From positions 1 to 22,961 of IMG/VR virus record IMGVR_UViG_3300028392_000303: DNA of 22,961 nt. One strand, written 5' to 3'. Source of the DNA: a virus. Under the pieces are notes generated by a model. That model ran no database searches. It was not told where the DNA came from and worked only from the letters and a program-made list of their open reading frames with translations. Position numbers and translations under genes: made by a program. This document shows, piece after piece, positions 1-7,103 of the stretch (positions are counted from its first letter, which is position 1; the number at the start of each line of letters is the position of its first letter).

Positions 1-158
1 ACCAAGTACTTGATGAGTTTGTCTGACGTCTCTGTGTTGAGCTGATTGGAGGGATTGCTGACACGGGCGCAATACGCAATGAGTTCTTGCGCATCCGCAA
101 GACCCAGCTCTCTGAATTCCTCTGTAGGTTGGGAATATGATAAAAGTTTAACATTCAT
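1..158 (-). CDS. thyX: Flavin-dependent thymidylate synthase ThyX, N-terminal part (cut by window edge)
   Basis: ThyX makes dTMP from dUMP using FAD, NADPH and methylene-tetrahydrofolate, supplying thymidylate for phage DNA synthesis. I translated about 52 codons from the ATG at 158-156. The protein starts MNVKLLSY and contains ELIAYCARVSNPSNQ followed by ETSDKLIKYL, which is the conserved N-terminal ThyX segment (ARVSNP, then the SxKLIxYL helix). The catalytic RHR motif lies beyond the left edge and cannot be checked. The start overlaps the end of the upstream oxygenase gene by 11 bases. No clear Shine-Dalgarno is seen, so translation may be coupled. The family call is firm; whether the gene is intact is unknown. 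Confidence 0.88.
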   Translation of the reverse strand, partial: MNVKLLSYSQPTEEFRELGLADAQELIAYCARVSNPSNQLNTETSDKLIKYL

Positions 159-723
159 TTTTGTTTATTATAATTTTGGTTGCTATTGTAAATCGAGGAA
201 ACTCTGCTATCTTTGATGGGGTAGTAGCAGAATGCATTAGTACAGAATCAAACACTAGTACTCTACCCGGTTTAACTGTTGATGTAAAAATTGCGTCAAC
301 GGAATTAGAGTCATAAAAAATAGTTTCGCCGTGCCAGTTTGGATCCCAAGTATAGTTTGCATATTGAAGTATCGTATATACTCCTTCTTGGAATGTGTTA
401 CAGTCTGCGTGAATCAGATCAGCTGTGTCTGAGGTAGAATAGTTAACATATTGTCTAACGTCACTAACTTGTTCCCATGGTATAAAATCAATGGTTTTAG
501 AATATTTGTCTAAGGTAAATTGATATAACATATCATGTTGCCCTAAATTACAAATCCATTTTTTATTAGTTTCGTTTACATTAAATGATAGATCTACATT
601 TGTTCTAGTAAAATTTAGTTGAGATATAATTGCGTAGATATCAAAATTTTCTTGAGATGAAAATGCGTCATCATACACATAGATTTTTTTATTGTTAAAA
701 TTAAATTCTTTGCAATCGGGCAT
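148..723 (-). CDS. 2-oxoglutarate/Fe(II)-dependent dioxygenase
   Basis: Predicted 191-aa 2OG-Fe(II) oxygenase of the prolyl-4-hydroxylase-like type common in T4-like environmental phages. The iron ligands are visible: H105 and D107 in IHADCN, and H164 in the VFDSVLMHSATTPS segment. R177 in PRFTIATK is placed to bind the 2-oxoglutarate C5 carboxylate. The region ILQYANYTWDPNWHGETIFYD matches the usual Y-N-x-x-W ... G-E-T-x-F core of the double-stranded beta-helix. It sits directly before thyX with an 11-base overlap and abuts the upstream gene. Its substrate (a protein side chain, a base or a small molecule) cannot be read from the sequence. Confidence 0.8.
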   Translation of the reverse strand: MPDCKEFNFNNKKIYVYDDAFSSQENFDIYAIISQLNFTRTNVDLSFNVNETNKKWICNLGQHDMLYQFTLDKYSKTIDFIPWEQVSDVRQYVNYSTSDTADLIHADCNTFQEGVYTILQYANYTWDPNWHGETIFYDSNSVDAIFTSTVKPGRVLVFDSVLMHSATTPSKIAEFPRFTIATKIIINKNEC

Positions 724-1040
724 TATAATTTTCGATTTTTTAAAAATTTCTCGGTGGATTTTTCTATATCTTTTTTAACTTTAATAGTGTCAAGTTTAAA
801 ATCAATATTATCAATCCGTTTTTCATATGCCTTAAATAATTCTGACAACGATTTTTCGAAAGATTCCCATCCATCTTTTTTTGTCTTAGCTGTAACTTTT
901 ATTTCCCAAGTCTTGCCATCTTTAAAATTGACCAGTACCGCATGGAGATACCTAAGTGGTAACACGTTGAGCTTTACCTCTCCGAATACTTCTGGCCAAT
1001 GCTCAATGACTTCTTTGGGAAGAATTCTTCCCGCAGTCAT
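723..1040 (-). CDS. Conserved T4-like phage protein of unknown function
   Basis: A 105-aa basic protein with no domain I can name. The N-terminal GRILPKEVIEHWPEVFGEV, the middle NFKDGKTWEI and the lysine-rich C-terminal segment (DTIKVKKDIEKSTEKFLKNRK) follow a pattern I remember from environmental T4-like phages. The ATG at 1040-1038 overlaps the TGA of the upstream gene (TGATG). A GTG one codon earlier would overlap as GTGA. No strong ribosome site is seen, which suggests coupling to the upstream gene. The basic tail could bind nucleic acid, but that is only a guess. Confidence 0.7.
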   Translation of the reverse strand: MTAGRILPKEVIEHWPEVFGEVKLNVLPLRYLHAVLVNFKDGKTWEIKVTAKTKKDGWESFEKSLSELFKAYEKRIDNIDFKLDTIKVKKDIEKSTEKFLKNRKL

Positions 1041-1642
1041 CACTTAGCTTTTTTGGTCGGAACCAACTCCTCGGCCAAACGGCGCATAGCGGCAGCTTCT
1101 TTAGCAAGTTTATCAGCTTGTGAACGATAAAACTTGGCTTGATCTTCTGGAGTACCTGTTGGAGCAACTACTGGTTGAGCTATTTCAGGAGCACTTGTTG
1201 TAAGTTCTTTAGCAGATGCTACTTCAGTTAGTTTAGCAGTATCACCTAACCCTGGAGCAATAGATAATCCATCTACGGCAATACCGCGTTGTTCTGCGAT
1301 GATCTGATTTAATTCAGAAAGTAAAATAGACACACCAATTGACGGAGTCATTTCAATCTGATCAGTACCAACTTTAATTAGTCGACCTTTTGAATGTAGA
1401 CTTGGCAACATACGGCTTCCGTCTGGAAATTGTGTGCGATCTAATGCTTCGGCAAACTCATATGCTTCTTGAGCGGTTGCGCTTTCGACCAAATTAATGA
1501 GAGCATTATGATATTGGTCATCTAGGCTTTCAGTCGGTACGACTAGTGCGCTATATGCGTCACCTGGTAGAGTTCTATAAGCAACAAGTACTTTCTTATT
1601 TGATGCTTTGATTCTACCTACGTGTTTTAATGATTGTGCCAT
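1040..1642 (-). CDS. Conserved T4-like phage protein of unknown function (MAQSLKHVGRIK family)
   Basis: A 200-aa protein starting MAQSLKHVGRIKASNKK. The start is fixed by GGAG six bases before the ATG at 1642; the upstream extension in the same frame has no such site. The N-terminal two thirds look globular. The C-terminal 60 residues are rich in Ala, Pro, Glu and Lys and end in a likely helix (DQAKFYRSQADKLAKEAAAMRRLAEELV). The opening resembles proteins I remember from cyanophages and other T4-like phages, without a known function. It follows the 77-aa gene with a one-base gap and overlaps the downstream gene by one base. Confidence 0.72.
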   Translation of the reverse strand: MAQSLKHVGRIKASNKKVLVAYRTLPGDAYSALVVPTESLDDQYHNALINLVESATAQEAYEFAEALDRTQFPDGSRMLPSLHSKGRLIKVGTDQIEMTPSIGVSILLSELNQIIAEQRGIAVDGLSIAPGLGDTAKLTEVASAKELTTSAPEIAQPVVAPTGTPEDQAKFYRSQADKLAKEAAAMRRLAEELVPTKKAK

Positions 1643-1643
1643 A

Positions 1644-1877
1644 TTAGGCTCCTTGTTTAGATGCTTCTGCTTGTTTAGCAACTTGATCTAAGAATGTTGT
1701 TAGTTTGTTATATGTTTGCCCTACAACAGCCATTTCGTTTGGTTTAAATGCGCCTCGAGAGCTAGCAATATCAATAATAACTTTCATTGCGTTAAGATCG
1801 TTAATATTAAGTTCGGCCGCATTTTCTTGCGATTGTTCTGTTGTTGCTTCTTGATTTGTTTCCACTTGATCAGTCAT
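1644..1877 (-). CDS. Small conserved phage protein of unknown function
   Basis: A 77-aa protein. The first ~22 residues are Glu/Gln/Thr-rich and probably disordered. The rest, from LNINDLNAMKVIIDIASSRGAF to the end, is predicted helical and resembles a small family found next to the MAQSLKHVGRIK gene in T4-like environmental phages (from memory). AAGGAGA lies about five bases before the ATG, so the start is well supported. It forms a tight pair with the downstream 200-aa gene. No catalytic motif is visible. Confidence 0.7.
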   Translation of the reverse strand: MTDQVETNQEATTEQSQENAAELNINDLNAMKVIIDIASSRGAFKPNEMAVVGQTYNKLTTFLDQVAKQAEASKQGA

Positions 1878-1908
1878 GGTATCTCCTTAAATTAAGTGTG
1901 TATATAAT

Positions 1909-2196
1909 TTATCTCAATTGTAAATGTGGACAGGCAATTGTGAAGAAGCTGAGTTCTTTTTCACTTTCAAAGCCGATTCTTGTAGTATATACGATAGTAT
2001 TAGTATAATCTAAAGCTAGATCTTGCCCGATATAATACCTATTATTTAGGTTATTCATTATCCACTGATTAACTAATTTAATAAATGTAGGGGTGTGTTT
2101 TTCTATTACAGTATATTTAAAATGAGGAGCGGCAAACTCAACTCTCCGTAAATCAAAATAATTTAAAGGATTAGGTTTGCCATTCTTTAAAGCCAT
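1909..2196 (-). CDS. Hypothetical protein, 95 aa
   Basis: A small protein with mixed alpha/beta character, rich in aromatic residues (YFDLRRVEF, FKYTVIEKH, NNRYYIGQDLALDYTNTIVYTTRIGF). Its ATG directly follows the TAA of the metallopeptidase/VWA gene (TAAATG), so it probably belongs to that transcript. It has no signal peptide, membrane segment or recognisable motif. I do not recognise the family with confidence. Coding is supported by the close packing and by the absence of a competing frame. Confidence 0.6.
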   Translation of the reverse strand: MALKNGKPNPLNYFDLRRVEFAAPHFKYTVIEKHTPTFIKLVNQWIMNNLNNRYYIGQDLALDYTNTIVYTTRIGFESEKELSFFTIACPHLQLR

Positions 2197-3399
2197 TTAT
2201 GCCATTTCCTTAACTTCTTCGTAGTAAGCGTACTCGCCCCAAGGTGGCACAATAGTATTATTTCCATGAATAATAAAAATAGTATCACAGTAGTTTTCGT
2301 CGCCCCACGAGCTCCAAGGATAACCGTCTGTGAACATGATAAACTTTTTAGGTTGAATATCGTGTTCTTTCATATAATCCCAGTTAGCATCAAACTCAGT
2401 ACCGCCACCGCCCATGACTTCATAGTCGTCAAACTCGTCCATGGTGTAACCGTCAAAGTCTGCTTCGTTATATACCTTAGTGTCAAAGCACCAAACCTTA
2501 ATTTTAAAGTCTTTGTACTCTTCCATAATGCCTTTAATTTCTGTTAGGAAATCTTTAGCTTGTTCGTCGCCAATTGAACCAGACATGTCGATTGATACAC
2601 AGATATCAATTGTTTCCTGAAATTGTGTACCTGGCAAAATAGCACTCATATGCCAGCCTTTGCGGTTAGGGCGCATGAATGAATAATCGTTTTTAATGGT
2701 GCTTTGAATTTGTTGACGCAAAATTTCACGCCAGTTCATCTTAGGCTCAGTAAGTTCTTTGATCATACGTTGAACGCTGGCAGGTGTATTCCCAGCACCC
2801 GCCGCCTGCGCCGCTTGCATTGTTGCTTCACGAATTTCGTCACGGATTTGTTTTAATTCATCTTTTGTATACGACGGTTTACCTTGACCATCTTTACCAT
2901 CTTTACCATCTTTATCGCCCCAGTCGATATGATCATCAAGTAATTGACCAAGAGCGTCTAATTCTTGTTCGTCCATCTCGTCAAATATCTTGTCGTAGAC
3001 TTCTTCAGCACCCATACCGTAGTACTTTTGATCATGGAAAATTGTAATGCCTTTAATTTGATGATCACCAATATGATCGCGAACTAATTGTCCATTAACA
3101 CAATAGTCGGCGGCAATGTTAAAAATACGTGCATTACGTCCTTCTTTACGACCCATATGGTCAAATACGTTATGAAGAATTTCGTGAGCAATAACAAATT
3201 CCACTTGTTTAGTAGTAAGTGGTTCGAAAAATGTGCGATTAAAATAAATGGTTCTGCCGTCTGTGGCAGCGGTGCCCATCCATTCAGAGCCTTCTTCAAT
3301 TTTCAAACGTGTAGCCATGTTGCCAAAAAATGGATGACGAAGTAGCAGACCTACTCGGGCTACAATAATTTTATCAATAATTGGATCATTGTGTGACAT
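2197..3399 (-). CDS. Metallopeptidase/VWA-domain protein (DUF2201-like), partner of the MoxR-type ATPase
   Basis: A 400-aa two-part protein. Residues ~1-150 form a zincin-like domain with H72-E73-x-x-H76 (AHEILHNVFDH), preceded by a typical DGRTIYFN strand. Residues ~162-174 are a short GKD/GKDGQGK linker encoded by a small tandem repeat. Residues ~260-400 form a von Willebrand A-type domain with a MIDAS motif D271-x-S273-x-S275 (SIDMSGSIG) and a later FTDGYPW segment. VWA/metallopeptidase proteins of this kind pair with MoxR-type AAA+ ATPases, and the ATPase gene lies immediately upstream here. Such pairs are thought to act in maturation or remodelling of protein complexes. AGGAG lies five bases before the ATG, behind a very strong promoter. 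The client protein is unknown. Confidence 0.85.
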   Translation of the reverse strand: MSHNDPIIDKIIVARVGLLLRHPFFGNMATRLKIEEGSEWMGTAATDGRTIYFNRTFFEPLTTKQVEFVIAHEILHNVFDHMGRKEGRNARIFNIAADYCVNGQLVRDHIGDHQIKGITIFHDQKYYGMGAEEVYDKIFDEMDEQELDALGQLLDDHIDWGDKDGKDGKDGQGKPSYTKDELKQIRDEIREATMQAAQAAGAGNTPASVQRMIKELTEPKMNWREILRQQIQSTIKNDYSFMRPNRKGWHMSAILPGTQFQETIDICVSIDMSGSIGDEQAKDFLTEIKGIMEEYKDFKIKVWCFDTKVYNEADFDGYTMDEFDDYEVMGGGGTEFDANWDYMKEHDIQPKKFIMFTDGYPWSSWGDENYCDTIFIIHGNNTIVPPWGEYAYYEEVKEMA

Positions 3400-3429
3400 A
3401 TCTACTCCTGATGTTTGCTGTATGTATAT

Positions 3430-3458
3430 ATTATAACAGGACCCGAAGGTCCTGTCAA
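3430..3458 (-). promoter_or_regulatory. Consensus sigma-70 promoter for the metallopeptidase/VWA gene
   Basis: On the minus strand, TTGACA (3458-3453) and TATAAT (3435-3430) are both perfect and separated by exactly 17 bases. A TG precedes the -10 as an extended -10 (TGTTATAAT). The -10 lies about 30 bases before the start codon at 3399. Such a match should be read by unmodified host RNA polymerase, which suggests early expression. Confidence 0.85.
3436..3455 (-). terminator. UUCG-tetraloop hairpin lying in the promoter spacer; possible terminator or attenuator of the AAA+ transcript
   Basis: Minus-strand sequence ACAGGACC-TTCG-GGTCCTGT forms a perfect 8-bp stem closed by a C(UUCG)G tetraloop, which is exceptionally stable in RNA. 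It begins 18 bases after the stop codon of the AAA+ gene and is followed by TTATAATATATA rather than a clean U-run. It could slow or terminate the upstream transcript or protect its 3' end. The same bases are the spacer of the next promoter. Confidence 0.7.
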
Positions 3459-3473
3459 TTGGTTTTATAACTG

Positions 3474-4574
3474 TTAACGACTTTCTTTTTCTGTAGCCGC
3501 CGCAATGTACTTACCAAATTTAGAGTGGAATGCATCGAAGCACTCAATTTCGTCCGGATCCAACGGCAATTTGTAAGTGCTCAATGCCAATTTAGTACCC
3601 ATAATGACCAACTCAGTTTCAAAGTTATTCATAATGAATTCAAAGAAGTTGTTAACTTGTTTGTTCCAATCTTTAGCACCTTTGTCGCAACTATCTTTGA
3701 GCTCGTAGCATAATGCTACAGTAAGTGAATACATAGCTGAGATCTCTTTCGAATCCATCTTCTTAACTTTGCCATTCAAAATGTCAGTAGGGTTAGGCAT
3801 CTTGCTGGCGTGTTTACGGTGCGCCATAAATTTAATAGCCAGACCCTCACCGATTGATCCTGAAGTTAGGTCAGTTAATGTATCGGCATCAGTGTCGTCA
3901 TCTACAAGTAGTTCACTAACAAATGACCAACTACGTGGCGTAGCAAAGGCACGTGAGCTAGACTTTGGATCAAAGTCATATAAGTCTTTCTTGCTGAAAG
4001 TCAAAAAGCCCACAACATCTTTATGGATCTTATTAAGTACAGCCCATTCGTTCCAGTCTTCCCATTCAACTTGCATTTCCAAGTGAACAAAACGATTAGC
4101 CAACGGAGCAGGCATACGATAAGTAACACCCTTGTCAGTTTCACGGTTACCGGCCGCAACCATTACTACGTTATCGGGCAATTCATAAGTACCGACCTTA
4201 CGGTTAAGAACTAGTTGATAAGCCGCGGCTTGTACGCTAGGTGCGGCACTATTCATTTCGTCCATAAACAAGATAATTTGTTTATGTTGTTTGGCAAACT
4301 CTTTACTTGGTAACTCGCCAGGAGGCGCCCATACCATAGTGCCCGAGTTGCTATCAAAATATGGAATACCTTTGATATCAGTAGGTTCCCAAAGAGAAAG
4401 ACGAACGTCAATCACGTGAGCTTCTAACTCGTCGCCGAGTTGTTTAATAATATCGGATTTGCCAATACCTGGAGGACCCCAGAGGAAAATTGGACGCTTG
4501 TTTTTAAAAGCCTTACGTAGAGACTTTTTAGCGTTTTTTGGGCCTACTGTGCGGCTAAGAATTTCTGCTGCCAT
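3474..4574 (-). CDS. MoxR-type AAA+ ATPase
   Basis: A 366-aa AAA+ ATPase. Walker A is GPPGIGKS (residues 33-40). Walker B is ILFMDEMN (about 101-108). A sensor-1-like VMVAAGNRETDKG follows, and an Arg-rich ANRF segment comes after it, as in MoxR-like ATPases. These proteins act as chaperones with VWA-domain partners, and the partner gene lies directly downstream at 2197-3399. The start is supported by AAGGAAA about eight bases upstream. The gene has its own consensus promoter. The C-terminal ~130 residues are helical and less typical. I infer that the pair remodels a phage or host complex, but the sequence does not show the target. Confidence 0.87.
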   Translation of the reverse strand: MAAEILSRTVGPKNAKKSLRKAFKNKRPIFLWGPPGIGKSDIIKQLGDELEAHVIDVRLSLWEPTDIKGIPYFDSNSGTMVWAPPGELPSKEFAKQHKQIILFMDEMNSAAPSVQAAAYQLVLNRKVGTYELPDNVVMVAAGNRETDKGVTYRMPAPLANRFVHLEMQVEWEDWNEWAVLNKIHKDVVGFLTFSKKDLYDFDPKSSSRAFATPRSWSFVSELLVDDDTDADTLTDLTSGSIGEGLAIKFMAHRKHASKMPNPTDILNGKVKKMDSKEISAMYSLTVALCYELKDSCDKGAKDWNKQVNNFFEFIMNNFETELVIMGTKLALSTYKLPLDPDEIECFDAFHSKFGKYIAAATEKESR

Positions 4575-4618
4575 TTTACATTTCCTTAAAGTTTAGCGGG
4601 GTTAAAAATTTACTTTAT

Positions 4619-4637
4619 GTAGCTATTATACAGCTAC
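4619..4637. repeat. Inverted repeat around the -10 box of the AAA+ promoter (possible operator)
   Basis: GTAGCT and AGCTAC form a perfect 6-bp inverted repeat separated by seven bases that hold the TATAAT -10 box. The position would let a repressor block open-complex formation, or put a hairpin at the 5' end of the RNA. It may also be chance. Confidence 0.45.
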
Positions 4638-4653
4638 CTCGAGGAAGTGTCAA
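4625..4653 (-). promoter_or_regulatory. Consensus sigma-70 promoter for the AAA+ ATPase gene
   Basis: TTGACA (4653-4648) and TATAAT (4630-4625) on the minus strand are both perfect, with a 17-base spacer. The -35 overlaps the stop codon region of the upstream 135-aa gene. The spacer contains the palindrome CCTCGAGG. The leader to the ATG at 4574 is about 45 bases. Confidence 0.85.
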
Positions 4654-5057
4654 GCGGTATTTTCAGAATCTATTTCTTTTTGTCGCTCATTCATTGCTTT
4701 TATGAGCCCAAATTTTCGTATATCGTCTGAAAACAACATTAGCTCAAAACTCTTCTTTTCCGAAAAGACAGTAATACTTTGGTTAGTTAGCAAGTAAGGA
4801 CAGTCAATATATCTTTCCAAAAAGATAATTGTCTGTGGACTAAGTTCGATTGGTTCAGTAAATGGAATCTCGTATTCCTTTAATTCTAACTCACTAGTCA
4901 AAAACATGTACCCTTCTTCACTAAGCCGAAAGGCAGTTTGTTTGTTCACTCGATTTGATTGCCACCACTTATGCGAATATAGATTTACATTAGTTTCGTC
5001 TACACTCTTACCCCACTGTTGTAAGAATATTTTGGTTAGCACATCTCTGGTTATCAT
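4650..5057 (-). CDS. Conserved T4-like phage protein of unknown function, 135 aa
   Basis: A mixed alpha/beta protein with the stretch HKWWQSNRVNKQTAFRLSEEGYMFL, which looks like a small winged-helix-type segment, followed by LSPQTIIFLERYIDCPYLLTNQSITVFSEKKSFELMLFSDDIRKFG. I remember relatives with the same order of segments in environmental T4-like phages, without an assigned role. Its ATG overlaps the upstream stop as ATGA. It is the last gene before the AAA+ promoter, whose -35 box overlaps its stop codon. No catalytic residues are evident. Confidence 0.7.
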   Translation of the reverse strand: MITRDVLTKIFLQQWGKSVDETNVNLYSHKWWQSNRVNKQTAFRLSEEGYMFLTSELELKEYEIPFTEPIELSPQTIIFLERYIDCPYLLTNQSITVFSEKKSFELMLFSDDIRKFGLIKAMNERQKEIDSENTA

Positions 5058-5338
5058 TTTACGATAGTGCCAGAAGTTAATTTAACAACCTGAAAATCTT
5101 CAGATCCAAATGTTAAATTTAATTTCTTAGCAAGATTTACTGCGTGACCCGGATTAGAGAAGCTGGTCTTTTTATACTTTGGCCCAGGATAGCTGGTAAG
5201 ACTGTTGAACGATTTTAGATTGAATGGCTCGTTCTTATAGAATACGGCCCAGATAGCATCTGCTTCTAAAACTTGTTCAGCTTTATACGTTTTTTTGTTG
5301 GTGTACTCTAATAGTACTTTAGGTTTAGGTCTGCTCAT
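5054..5338 (-). CDS. Conserved T4-like phage protein of unknown function, 94 aa
   Basis: I chose the ATG at 5338 (MSRPKPKVLLEYTNKKTYKAEQVL) because relatives I remember begin at this point with M-(A/S)-RPKP. A GGAT element lies nine bases upstream of it. A longer frame could start at 5365 or at a GTG at 5401. The segment TSYPGPKYKKTSFSNPGHAVNLAKKLN is the most characteristic part and is basic. The sequence just upstream, GATAAATA on the minus strand (5373-5366), is one base from the T4 late promoter consensus TATAAATA, but its distance to the start makes this tentative. Function unknown. Confidence 0.68.
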   Translation of the reverse strand: MSRPKPKVLLEYTNKKTYKAEQVLEADAIWAVFYKNEPFNLKSFNSLTSYPGPKYKKTSFSNPGHAVNLAKKLNLTFGSEDFQVVKLTSGTIVK

Positions 5339-5375
5339 ATATGCGTATCCAAATAATATACGCATATATTTATCT

Positions 5376-5624
5376 TTATTTAGGCAGTTCGAATCCGCCA
5401 CCGTCCATCTCTACAGATATAACTTCAGAGTCTACGCTACGTTTAAGAGCACTATACATGCTTTCGTAGTCTTGGTTCATTTTATCCATCATCTCGGCAA
5501 GTGCTAAACCAAGCATCCTAGCCTGTTGTAAAGACATTTTAACTTCTTTACTTTGAGCTTGTTCAGCACTTCTAACCTGTTGTATAAATTGTGTAACAGG
5601 GCTTAAATTAATCTGATTTTGCAT
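5376..5624 (-). CDS. Small helical conserved phage protein, 82 aa
   Basis: A mostly helical protein with a central SLQQARMLGLALAEMMDKMNQDYESMYSAL segment and a C-terminal ISVEMDGGGFELPK. The same arrangement, with the MDGGGF ending, appears in small proteins of environmental T4-like phages (from memory). The start overlaps the end of the upstream 159-aa gene by 17 bases. It has no membrane segment or known motif. A helical protein of this size could be an adaptor or subunit, but nothing in the sequence proves it. Confidence 0.68.
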   Translation of the reverse strand: MQNQINLSPVTQFIQQVRSAEQAQSKEVKMSLQQARMLGLALAEMMDKMNQDYESMYSALKRSVDSEVISVEMDGGGFELPK

Positions 5625-6087
5625 TTGACAGTACCTGTTTCATTTCAATTTCTGATTTAAATGGGCCTTTGTATGGGTAACGTTCAACAGTAATTGCTTT
5701 TGGACAAAAACTTTTAACCCAGCCCTTGTCAAATTTAATTACATAGTAACCAGCACAATATAGACTCTTACTAGCATTTGATTTAGTAAACAACGGTAGT
5801 TTACGCCTTACATCGTACATGCTGTTATACGGACTACAACTTGTTGGGTAACTGTGACACTCATACGGAGCAGAATGTGTTACCTTAACTTTGGTACTGG
5901 TTAAGAAAAACTGTTCTCCAAACTGTTTAGTTAAGTCTTGTTTTTTATTAAACATGACTTCTCCCTTAGTACTACTCAAAACAAATTTATTATTTTCTTT
6001 TTTATGTAGGGTAGCAATCTTAGATCCGCCTTGCTCTACGATCCAAAATTTGCCGTCTACGATCGGCTTTGCGTGAATATCTGTCAT
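5608..6087 (-). CDS. Conserved T4-like phage protein of unknown function, 159 aa
   Basis: A basic, aromatic-rich protein beginning MTDIHAKPIVDGKFWIVEQGGSKIATL. Its C-terminal part has the strongly patterned block YDVRRKLPLFTKSNASKSLYCAGYYVIKFDKGWVKSFCPK, followed by ITVERYPYKGPFKSEIEMK. This block is familiar from T4-like environmental phages, where the gene is usually a conserved hypothetical. Cys residues are scattered and do not form a clear zinc finger. The start overlaps the stop of the nuclease gene as TAATG, with GAGGA six bases upstream. The tight link to the RNase H-like gene hints at a replication or nucleic acid role, but this is inference. Confidence 0.72.
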   Translation of the reverse strand: MTDIHAKPIVDGKFWIVEQGGSKIATLHKKENNKFVLSSTKGEVMFNKKQDLTKQFGEQFFLTSTKVKVTHSAPYECHSYPTSCSPYNSMYDVRRKLPLFTKSNASKSLYCAGYYVIKFDKGWVKSFCPKAITVERYPYKGPFKSEIEMKQVLSNAKSD

Positions 6088-7103
6088 TATTTTTCCTCAA
6101 ATAAATTTTGTACAGCTAGTACAGTCGGGTACCTTGCCTGGAATGGTTCTGCGTATGATTGAATATTGTCAGCAATCTTTTTCATATCGTAACTATTACA
6201 GAATTTTAGCATACGTATACCTACTTGAGTAATCTCTTTAGGCACAGCATACGTATCGATAGTTTCTTTAATCAATGCCTTGATATTATCTGGCTGTGCT
6301 GTTAGATCACACAGTTGTACATTACGTTGATAGTCTTCTAATACTCTATGTTCTTCGCCATTATGGTCGGTCCAACGTTGCAACATGAGATTGTTCCACG
6401 AATATCCTTTGGATTTACGGTCCTCAAATGCTTCAGTCAACCCGACTTTATTTTTAGTTCCCTTAACACGAACTCCCGGATATGCCGAAAAGACATTATC
6501 GCTAGTGTCGCCACGCATACACTTTTCAAATAGTAACCATTCTGGATTCGGAACTTCTTTAGGTTCTTTTGTTTTTTTGTCAATAACAAGTTTACCTTTT
6601 TTATCAAATATACCATTAATGGTATGTGTCTCTTCAGCAACACCGTTATATTGTTTTACGTTGCCTGACAGTAGTTGATAAAAATCTCTATCTGTTGAGA
6701 TAATAACATGATCAGCCATAGGATGAGCTTGAATAAATCCCGCAATCAAATCGTCAGCTTCTAGTTGATTATGTTGTAGTACAGTACAGTTAGTTTTTTC
6801 TGTCACAAATGTTTTAAACTCGTCAAATGCTTCCCAGAATACTTTTTCTTCTTCAGCTTCTTTTACTGTATGTGCGGCACGGGCTTCAGCTCGATTAGCT
6901 TTATACGGGGCATAATGATCTTTACGCCAGCTACGACCTTCGAGACAGAACACTACATGAGTACCACCGAAGTCTTGCCAAGCCTTCTTGATACTGTTAA
7001 ATGTAATATGAAATGCCATGCCGAGTTTAATCTCAGCATTGCCTTGTACTACATGTCTAGCACGAAAAAATGTGTTAGCAGTATCAACTAAAATATATGT
7101 CAT
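6087..7103 (-). CDS. rnh: 5'-3' exonuclease / RNase H of the FEN family (T4 Rnh-like)
   Basis: A 338-aa flap-endonuclease-type nuclease that would remove RNA primers and 5' flaps during lagging-strand synthesis. Motifs occur in family order: an N-terminal ILVDTANTFFRARH strand with the first acidic residue, VVFCLEGRSWRKDHYAPYKANR (Lys/Arg-rich arch), EADDLIAGFI, IISTDRDFYQLL, and the helix-3-turn region RGDTSDNVFSAYPGVRVKGT. These acidic clusters bind the catalytic metals. The length is close to T4 RNase H (305 aa). It begins inside the ATGA overlap with the upstream gene. T4 Rnh or a broader phage 5'-3' exonuclease name would both fit. Confidence 0.9.
   Translation of the reverse strand: MTYILVDTANTFFRARHVVQGNAEIKLGMAFHITFNSIKKAWQDFGGTHVVFCLEGRSWRKDHYAPYKANRAEARAAHTVKEAEEEKVFWEAFDEFKTFVTEKTNCTVLQHNQLEADDLIAGFIQAHPMADHVIISTDRDFYQLLSGNVKQYNGVAEETHTINGIFDKKGKLVIDKKTKEPKEVPNPEWLLFEKCMRGDTSDNVFSAYPGVRVKGTKNKVGLTEAFEDRKSKGYSWNNLMLQRWTDHNGEEHRVLEDYQRNVQLCDLTAQPDNIKALIKETIDTYAVPKEITQVGIRMLKFCNSYDMKKIADNIQSYAEPFQARYPTVLAVQNLFEEK

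Noticed and set aside
167-172. TATAAT on the minus strand just before thyX.
   Set aside because: No -35 at usable spacing, and it is only about eight bases from the start codon.
754-1047. Plus-strand open frames across the window, such as this one and 3769-4086.
   Set aside because: They lie wholly opposite well-supported minus-strand genes, lack ribosome sites and show no recognisable protein pattern.
2888-2915. Short tandem repeat of a 9-base unit (CCATCTTTA type), considered as a possible regulatory repeat or CRISPR-like element.
   Set aside because: It lies in frame in the VWA gene and codes the GKDGKDG linker between two domains.
5366-5373. GATAAATA, close to the T4 late promoter consensus TATAAATA.
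   Set aside because: It is a single occurrence in an AT-rich genome with one mismatch, not supported by further copies in the window.
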